In this document: positions 6,155-10,768 of the stretch, in pieces
Layout: every line of letters starts with the position of its first letter
Numbering within the stretch: position 1 is the stretch's first letter
Assembly: GCA_027012915.1 (NCBI GenBank)
Contig: JALUYN010000432.1
Location: 1 to 10,768 of the forward strand
DNA length: 10,768 bases
From: Cellvibrionaceae bacterium
Lineage (GTDB): Bacteria; Pseudomonadota; Gammaproteobacteria; Pseudomonadales; Cellvibrionaceae
Reading direction: 5' to 3'
Made by a program: the position numbers and the translations under genes
Notes under the pieces: generated by a model
The model's input: only the letters and a program-made list of their open reading frames with translations
Database searches by the model: none
Told to the model about the DNA's origin: nothing

Positions 6155-7858
6155 CTAGTGAGCCCGTAACGCAAAGACCGCTACGGCCGTTCGGCCGTCG
6201 TCAGAGTACTCTACGGACTGGCACAGAGATTCAACCAGCAGCATGCCCCGACCGTAGCTTTGATCAGCACTGACGACCACGGGTTTGTCGACATAGCACA
6301 ATCCTTGCCCCGAATGGGAAATCGTCAGTTGCAATTCATTGCAACCTTTGCCGATCAAGCGCAGCTCCACATCGATGCTGCCGCTATCCAGAGCGGCGAG
6401 CCTCTCTGAACGAAGCTGGTAATACTCCCAAAAACCCTCTTGAGTATCTTTCAAACTAGAATCCAATCTCAACAGGCCGTGATCCAGGGCATTATTGAAG
6501 AGTTCGCTGAGTACCGTAAACAATGAATCATTGAATGGCGACAGTGAGGTTTCATTGGTTATCAGCCGAATTACCTGACCGATAACGTCTCCGCGCTTAA
6601 TATCTTCAACTTCCAGCGTCGCGGACATACACCACGGCAATCGAACATCCGCTTTGGGCGACTCCAGAAACGCCTCCAGGGCATCTGGATTGCCATGGGT
6701 TACCGGAGCACAGAGCAGTTCAACAAAGGAAATATCATCCCTCTGATCCTGCTGAAATTCATTGACCGAACGACCTACCACATCGACATAAGATTCTCTT
6801 GGCTCTTGAAACAGAGCTTCGAGGCGCTCTTCGCCGAACATTTCGCCAGCGCTATTCTGGCCTTCAATCACTCCGTCGGTATAGATAAATACCTTGGTGC
6901 CCGTAGCCACCGAAATACTGCTAACGCTGCTATCGAACTCGTGACTTTCCAGAACACCCAGCGGCATATGTTGAGCACTGAGTCGCTCGGAGATTCCACC
7001 CTCTTTGCTAACCAATAACACATCGTTCATACCACCGATCCAGTAACTGAGCCGGTCGCCATTCACAGAAAGCTCAAAAATTGCCGCGCAAAAAAACATA
7101 TAGGACGGCAGCAGCGATTGCAGCCGTATGTTCATTTCATAGGCGATTTCTCCAACGTCCGCATGTTTCCGGGTCATAGCATAGAAAATATCAGAAACAG
7201 GCAGGCAACCAATGGCCGCCGAAAGTCCATGGCCGGTAAAGTCGCCAAGCAGAACATAGACGCCACCAGAAGGATTCGGCGCACTCAGCAGCAGATCACC
7301 ATTGAACATCGATAGTGGTGTGATGCTGTAGCGAATATTGTGACAGTCCATATCCACGCGGCGCATGCCATTGCGAAACACATGCTCAACAATGGCATGC
7401 TCCCGGTCCATCACTTTTTGGTGATACACCAACCGATCATTGGTAGTTTGCAACTGCTGATAGAGGTTCGCAGTGCGGGTATTGGCCGCCACCTTGGCCA
7501 GTAATACGATGTCGTTTACCGGTTTCGGAATGAAATCGTCTCCCCCAACCGCCAGGCACTTGGCCAGGGTTTCGTCGTCGTCGAGCGCGGTAACAAACAC
7601 AATGGGAATATAGCGCTCTGGGTGTTCCGCTTTGATCTGGCGGGTCGCTTCGAAGCCGTCCATGACTGGCATATTGACGTCCATCAATACCAGATCAATG
7701 GAGTTATCCACTTCCATAATACTCACTGCATCCATGCCATTTACAGCCGTGACACATTCGTAGCCGTTGTCCTGCAAAATAAACGACAACAACTCTCGAT
7801 TATAGGCCTGATCATCAACGATTAGTATCTTCCCTGAAACATCCTCCCCGATAGTCAT
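6155..7858 (-). CDS. hsbR: HsbR/CrsR-like response regulator with PP2C phosphatase and anti-sigma-type kinase domains (567 aa)
   Basis: Three domains are visible. Residues 9-128 are a receiver with Asp15/Asp16, phosphoacceptor Asp60, Thr90 and Lys112. Residues about 175-385 are a SpoIIE-type PP2C phosphatase with metal-binding Asp188 (FNGD), Asp206 (GDFTGHG), Asp328 (YTDGVIE) and Asp374/Asp375 (RDD). Residues about 415-565 are an RsbW/SpoIIAB-type HATPase with N-box ELFNNALDH (452-460) and a C-terminal YGRGMLL (535-541). This order matches P. aeruginosa HsbR and Shewanella CrsR, which kinase/phosphatase-switch a STAS partner that controls FlgM or RpoS. The STAS gene lies immediately upstream, overlapping by one base in TAATG, so the two are translationally coupled. 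The oddity is the G1 box SHSGQGL (514-520), where the usual Asp of DxGxG is His515. The symbol rests on domain order and neighbour, not on a database match. Confidence 0.9.
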   Translation of the reverse strand: MTIGEDVSGKILIVDDQAYNRELLSFILQDNGYECVTAVNGMDAVSIMEVDNSIDLVLMDVNMPVMDGFEATRQIKAEHPERYIPIVFVTALDDDETLAKCLAVGGDDFIPKPVNDIVLLAKVAANTRTANLYQQLQTTNDRLVYHQKVMDREHAIVEHVFRNGMRRVDMDCHNIRYSITPLSMFNGDLLLSAPNPSGGVYVLLGDFTGHGLSAAIGCLPVSDIFYAMTRKHADVGEIAYEMNIRLQSLLPSYMFFCAAIFELSVNGDRLSYWIGGMNDVLLVSKEGGISERLSAQHMPLGVLESHEFDSSVSSISVATGTKVFIYTDGVIEGQNSAGEMFGEERLEALFQEPRESYVDVVGRSVNEFQQDQRDDISFVELLCAPVTHGNPDALEAFLESPKADVRLPWCMSATLEVEDIKRGDVIGQVIRLITNETSLSPFNDSLFTVLSELFNNALDHGLLRLDSSLKDTQEGFWEYYQLRSERLAALDSGSIDVELRLIGKGCNELQLTISHSGQGLCYVDKPVVVSADQSYGRGMLLVESLCQSVEYSDDGRTAVAVFALRAH

Positions 7859-8163
7859 TATTCGATGGTGAATTTTTTATCGAGCCGGGATATGGAGAAC
7901 AACTTCTTTACTTGAGGGTTGGCATTCACAATGCGAATAGCGACGTTCTTCCCCTCCCAGAACTTTTGCATATTGATCAACATACCCAGCGCGGAGCTGT
8001 CCATGAAATGGGTCTTGCGAAAATCGATGACGAAACCCTGCAACTGCGCTGGTGACACAGACTCATAGGTTTTTCGAAACTCGTCCACGCAATTAAAATC
8101 AAATGTCTCAGCTAAGGAGATGCAATACTCGAAGTCAGAAAGCTTCGATGCAGTAATACTCAT
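7858..8163 (-). CDS. hsbA: HsbA/CrsA-like STAS anti-sigma factor antagonist (101 aa)
   Basis: A single STAS domain of the SpoIIAA/RsbV type. The phosphorylation-site motif is DSSALGML at 55-62. Ser56 or Ser57 is the acceptor, and Ser56 agrees with the phospho-serine position I recall for P. aeruginosa HsbA. Members of this family bind an anti-sigma factor when unphosphorylated, freeing the sigma factor, and let go when the partner kinase phosphorylates them. In P. aeruginosa the target is FlgM, and in Shewanella it is an RpoS-controlling switch. The kinase/phosphatase partner follows directly with a one-base overlap. On the coding strand the ATG is preceded by GGGAG and AGGGA, a usable ribosome site. 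A sigma-28-type promoter sits about 95 nt upstream, which would make the gene part of the flagellar regulon it may control. No flgM is in the window. Confidence 0.9.
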   Translation of the reverse strand: MSITASKLSDFEYCISLAETFDFNCVDEFRKTYESVSPAQLQGFVIDFRKTHFMDSSALGMLINMQKFWEGKNVAIRIVNANPQVKKLFSISRLDKKFTIE

Positions 8164-8237
8164 TCCCTGTTTTCTCCCAAATCAGTTGGTTTGGTTACAT
8201 CAACCCGTTTAGTAACGTTTAGCAAAAGTGTAGCCCA

Positions 8238-8264
8238 GAAACAAGAAACCCCTCCAAGGAGGGG
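8238..8264 (-). terminator. Intrinsic terminator of trpS
   Basis: On the minus strand the sequence reads CCCCTCC-TT-GGAGGGG (8264-8249), realistically a 6-bp GC-rich stem with a CTTG tetraloop, followed by TTTCTTGTTTC. It lies 22 nt past the trpS stop codon. On the plus strand no T-run follows, so it acts on the trpS strand only. Confidence 0.85.
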
Positions 8265-8265
8265 C

Positions 8266-8292
8266 TTATCGGCCAACCTGAAGTCCTACTTA
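8266..8292 (-). promoter_or_regulatory. Sigma-28 (FliA) type promoter for hsbA-hsbR
   Basis: On the minus strand TAAG (8292-8289), 15 nt, then GCCGATAA (8273-8266). This matches TAAA-N15-GCCGATAA at 11 of 12 fixed positions with the exact spacing. The -35 lies in the last trpS codon, and the start point would fall near 8259, inside the trpS terminator hairpin. The new transcript would therefore lack the complete hairpin and escape termination. Chance of a match this good anywhere on both strands of the window is about 0.05. Confidence 0.7.
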
Positions 8293-9296
8293 GCTAATGA
8301 GCGAATGCCCACCGCTTCGCGGCACTTCTGCAACAGAGGCTTGCTGAAGTTGCGGGCTTTATCAGCACCGTTTTGCAATACCTCTTCCATGTAAGCGGGA
8401 TTCTCAAGTAAATCATTGTAGCGCTCACGCGCCTCAGACAGCTCGCCGTTAACCAGCTCGAACAACTGCTTCTTCGCCTCTCCCCAGGCAATACCATCAG
8501 CGAAGGCCTGACGCATAGACTCAGTCTGTTCCGCTGTCGCAAAGGCCTGCCAGACCTGGAACACTGTAGAGGTATCCGGATCTTTGGGGTCACCCGGCTC
8601 GAGCAGGTTGGTTTTGATCTTGTTGATGTGCTTTTTCAACTGTTTCTCGGGCAAAAACAGCGGGATGGTATTGCCATAGCTCTTACTCATTTTGCGACCA
8701 TCTAGGCCCTGCAAAACGGCAACGTTTTCATCCACTACAGCCTCTGGCTGCACAAAGTGCTCACCGTAATAGTGATTAAAGCGAGCGGCAATATCTCGCG
8801 CCATTTCCACATGCTGGATCTGGTCTTTACCCACAGGAATATGAGTTGCGTTAAACATCAGGATATCGGCGGCCATTAATACCGGATAGCTATAGAGCCC
8901 CATGGTGACACCAAAATCCGGATCTTCGCCCGCTTCTTCGTTCGCTGCCACTGCGGCTTTATACGCGTGAGCTCGGTTCATCAAGCCCTTGGCAGCCATA
9001 CAATTGAGCATCCAACACAACTCTGGAATTTCCGCCACATCCGATTGACGGTAAAACACCACCTTTTCCGGGTCTAACCCTAACGCCAACCAAGTCGCTG
9101 CAATTTCTTTGGTAGACTGATGCACTTGCTCGGCATCCTGACACTTGATCAAGGCATGGAAGTCCGCCAGGAAATAGAAAGATTCCACATCCTGATTACG
9201 GCTCGCTTCAATTGCAGGGCGAATAGCGCCGACGTAGTTGCCCAAATGGGGGGTTCCGGTGGTGGTAATACCGGTCAAAACTCGGGATTTACTCAT
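8286..9296 (-). CDS. trpS: Tryptophanyl-tRNA synthetase
   Basis: Charges tRNA-Trp with tryptophan in the cytoplasm. A class I synthetase of 336 aa, the usual bacterial TrpRS length. It has the HIGH-type motif [11 protein letters not shown] (15-25, signature HLGN at 17-20) and the KMSKS motif GRKMSKS (200-206). The [16 protein letters not shown] (133-148) and [16 protein letters not shown] (155-170) stretches are diagnostic of TrpRS rather than TyrRS. The [22 protein letters not shown] opening is like Pseudomonas TrpS rather than E. coli TrpS. The coding-strand ribosome site is weak. A 167-bp leader separates it from the upstream gene and contains a perfect 11-bp inverted repeat. The transcript ends at the terminator at 8264-8238. 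Confidence 0.97.
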   Translation of the reverse strand: MSKSRVLTGITTTGTPHLGNYVGAIRPAIEASRNQDVESFYFLADFHALIKCQDAEQVHQSTKEIAATWLALGLDPEKVVFYRQSDVAEIPELCWMLNCMAAKGLMNRAHAYKAAVAANEEAGEDPDFGVTMGLYSYPVLMAADILMFNATHIPVGKDQIQHVEMARDIAARFNHYYGEHFVQPEAVVDENVAVLQGLDGRKMSKSYGNTIPLFLPEKQLKKHINKIKTNLLEPGDPKDPDTSTVFQVWQAFATAEQTESMRQAFADGIAWGEAKKQLFELVNGELSEARERYNDLLENPAYMEEVLQNGADKARNFSKPLLQKCREAVGIRSLAK

Positions 9297-9333
9297 AATT
9301 AACTATCACATCTGAGAAATAAAGGATCGTTCT

Positions 9334-9364
9334 AGCCCGCATGTACTGGTACAACATGCGGGCT
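9334..9364. repeat. Perfect 11-bp inverted repeat in the trpS leader
   Basis: AGCCCGCATGT (9334-9344), a 9-nt loop ACTGGTACA, then ACATGCGGGCT (9354-9364). The inner TGTAC-TG-GTACA (9342-9353) offers an alternative fold. On the minus strand it is followed by AGAACGATCC rather than T residues, so it is not a standard intrinsic terminator. It ends 37 nt upstream of the trpS ATG. It may be a leader hairpin affecting trpS expression, a protein-binding palindrome, or a weak 3' end for the upstream gene. A TATTAT -10-like hexamer (9392-9387) lies just upstream but has no good -35. Confidence 0.65.
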
Positions 9365-9463
9365 CGCGACTCCAAAGACAGCGGGCATAATACCCTGATT
9401 CACGATTTCAAGCAGCCCTAAAGTCCAGGGCGTAGAACGAAAATAGACTTGATCAGAGGGCTC

Positions 9464-10528
9464 CTACGCGTACAGCTCGGCTGCATTTTTCAAAATAACC
9501 ACTGAAAAACCCTGCTGACTGAGCAGATAGGCTGCAACCTGGCTGCGGCGCCCCGAATCATCGGTTACCACGTAATCGCATTGAGGGTCCAACCCTTCCA
9601 ACTTGCTGCGCAACGACGCCAAAGGCAAATTGCGAGATCCGGGAACATGTTGCATGCGATACTCCAGGGGCAACCGAACATCCAATAGTTGATAACTGTC
9701 TGCAGCGCGATTTTGAAATTCCTGAAGGTCAATAAACTGCAGTACGGGGTCTTGTAACAGAGCTTTAAAATCCTGCTTGCCCAGTCGCATCACTACACCA
9801 TCACTTTCCATCACCACCGACGCATTGCGTGGCGCGTCTCCCACGAGCGCTTCCTCACCGAAAAAGCTTCCGGGCTTTAGCGCCACATCAAGCTTACCGG
9901 TGAGGTCACTGACGCGCGCGCTACCGTTGTCGATGATATAGAAATAGTCCCCCAGCTCTCCCTCTTTGATAATTTTCTGACCGTTTGCAACAGACAACCG
10001 CTCAAATCGAGACAGCAAATTTTGCAGATGCACGGGCGACACATTGAAAAACAAAGGTGACTGTAAAAGCGCTGACATCCAGTCAGTAGTACCCTCCTCC
10101 ACCTCAACATGGGCAACAGATAAGTCCACCTCTCCCAGCGGTTGGGTATCTGTTGAAGCCACTTCGGTCGCAGGATTTTGGCTCCATGCCATAACCACAT
10201 CCAGAAAATCAGCTTCCACTTGCAGAATCTGTGACTGTGTTTGTGCCACCGCCGACACCCGCGTTGGAGAACTTTCTTCAAGCGCTATTGCCGCCGAGGC
10301 ATCTGAATCTTTAACTGTACGCTTGTTAAAGCCCGAATCGACAAGGTCGACTGTCCCTGAAACCAGGTAGTAACGATAAGACAGCGATTTTCCACGGCGG
10401 AAAATGATTTTCCCGGCAGCCACAGACAGCAGCTCCGAATGTTCGGCAACGCGCAGCAGATACTCAGGCTCCAATCCGTTAAACGGCGCAAAGCGAGTCA
10501 GGTATTCAACAATTGAGTCCGATGACAC
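9464..10528 (-). CDS. Double cyclic-nucleotide-binding domain protein with degenerate rhodanese domain (354 aa)
   Basis: The start is GTG, fixed by AGAGGA ending 6 nt upstream. Residues about 10-115 are a first, divergent CNB fold without the phosphate-binding cassette. Residues about 157-262 are a second CNB domain with a recognisable cassette, FGEEAL (223-228) then PR (233-234), so cyclic nucleotide binding is plausible here. An acidic linker (about 120-150) joins them. Residues about 265-354 are a rhodanese fold with DVR (283-285), HVPGSRNLP (294-302) and GRRS (326-329). The active-site Cys of CxxGxRS is Asp323, so sulfur transfer is unlikely and the domain probably serves binding. No DNA-binding domain or membrane segment is seen. 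It follows the apeB-like gene by 11 nt and its ribosome site abuts that stop codon, so the two are probably co-transcribed. The specific role is unknown. Confidence 0.88.
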   Translation of the reverse strand: MSSDSIVEYLTRFAPFNGLEPEYLLRVAEHSELLSVAAGKIIFRRGKSLSYRYYLVSGTVDLVDSGFNKRTVKDSDASAAIALEESSPTRVSAVAQTQSQILQVEADFLDVVMAWSQNPATEVASTDTQPLGEVDLSVAHVEVEEGTTDWMSALLQSPLFFNVSPVHLQNLLSRFERLSVANGQKIIKEGELGDYFYIIDNGSARVSDLTGKLDVALKPGSFFGEEALVGDAPRNASVVMESDGVVMRLGKQDFKALLQDPVLQFIDLQEFQNRAADSYQLLDVRLPLEYRMQHVPGSRNLPLASLRSKLEGLDPQCDYVVTDDSGRRSQVAAYLLSQQGFSVVILKNAAELYA

Positions 10529-10539
10529 GAAACTTCCTC

Positions 10540-10768
10540 TTACAGTAGACCTCTGCCGACTACGACATCGGTATTGACATAGTAGCCCAAAACCTTAAAT
10601 AGCGATGTGGCGTCCTCGGAACCGGCCATCTCCCGAATGGAGTGCATAGCGAAAGTCGGGACGCCCACATCAATGGTCGCAACGCCCACTTCGGCTGCGG
10701 TAATAGGACCGATAGTACTGCCACATCCCATATCAGAGCGTGTCACAAATGCCTGCACAGGAATACCT
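10540..10768 (-). CDS. apeB: M18 family aminopeptidase, C-terminal part (partial)
   Basis: Only the last 75 or so residues are in the window, and the frame stays open through the window edge at 10768. The sequence [16 protein letters not shown], followed by [22 protein letters not shown], is the hallmark C-terminal region of M18 aspartyl aminopeptidases, cytosolic dinuclear-zinc exopeptidases that prefer acidic N-terminal residues. The His in FAMHSIRE is a conserved metal ligand in the family. The frame ends with TAA at 10540-10542, and that stop is followed at once by the ribosome site of the next gene. Assignment to the family is firm. The choice of the symbol apeB follows the usual gammaproteobacterial name. 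Confidence 0.92.
   Translation of the reverse strand, partial: GIPVQAFVTRSDMGCGSTIGPITAAEVGVATIDVGVPTFAMHSIREMAGSEDATSLFKVLGYYVNTDVVVGRGLL

Noticed and set aside
6183..6198. ACGGCCG-TT-CGGCCGT hairpin just past the bioA stop, as a possible bioA terminator
   Set aside because: It lies inside the conserved C-terminus of the HsbR-like gene and no T-run follows on the plus strand. It is better explained as coding sequence.
9415..9431. GCCCT-N7-AGGGC stem-loop after the CNB-rhodanese gene
   Set aside because: Only five base pairs with a seven-base loop and no T-run on either strand.

Overview
The window reads as a stretch of ordinary chromosome from a flagellated gammaproteobacterium. The proteins most resemble, from memory, those of the Pseudomonas/Cellvibrio side of the class: TrpS with a [11 protein letters not shown] start, an Aer-type PAS chemoreceptor, and the HsbA/HsbR pair. 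A marine Cellvibrionales-type bacterium is my best guess, but that is inference. Genes are densely packed on both strands, and I see no insertion sequence, rRNA, tRNA or CRISPR array.

Layout. 47-553 (+): a small protein resembling phage-type lysozyme-like proteins. 583-948 (-): an uncharacterised protein with an arginine-rich tail. 1034-1942 (-): ttcA, tRNA 2-thiocytidine synthesis. 2222-2980 (+): a YcgR-like PilZ protein. 3144-4715 (+): an Aer-like redox chemoreceptor. 4844-6139 (+): bioA, biotin synthesis. 6155-7858 and 7858-8163 (-): an hsbA-hsbR partner-switching operon (STAS antagonist, and receiver-phosphatase-kinase protein). 8286-9296 (-): trpS. 9464-10528 (-): a double cyclic-nucleotide-binding protein with a degenerate rhodanese domain. 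10540-10768 (-): the C-terminal end of an M18 aminopeptidase (apeB-like).

How they fit together. Three of the transcription units concern motility, and each has a promoter of the flagellar sigma-factor type in front of it. The PilZ gene has a consensus sigma-54 (-24/-12) site with a 9-bp inverted repeat about 100 bp further upstream, where an enhancer-binding activator would sit. The Aer-like receptor has a FliA (sigma-28) type site. hsbA-hsbR has a near-perfect sigma-28 site squeezed between the trpS stop codon and the trpS terminator. This suggests that c-di-GMP braking, aerotaxis and a FlgM/sigma partner switch are wired into the flagellar hierarchy from scattered loci. Two proteins carry changes at a key residue: the HsbR-like kinase domain has His in place of the Asp of its DxGxG box, and the rhodanese domain has Asp in place of the catalytic Cys. 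The remaining genes (ttcA, bioA, trpS, apeB) are housekeeping.
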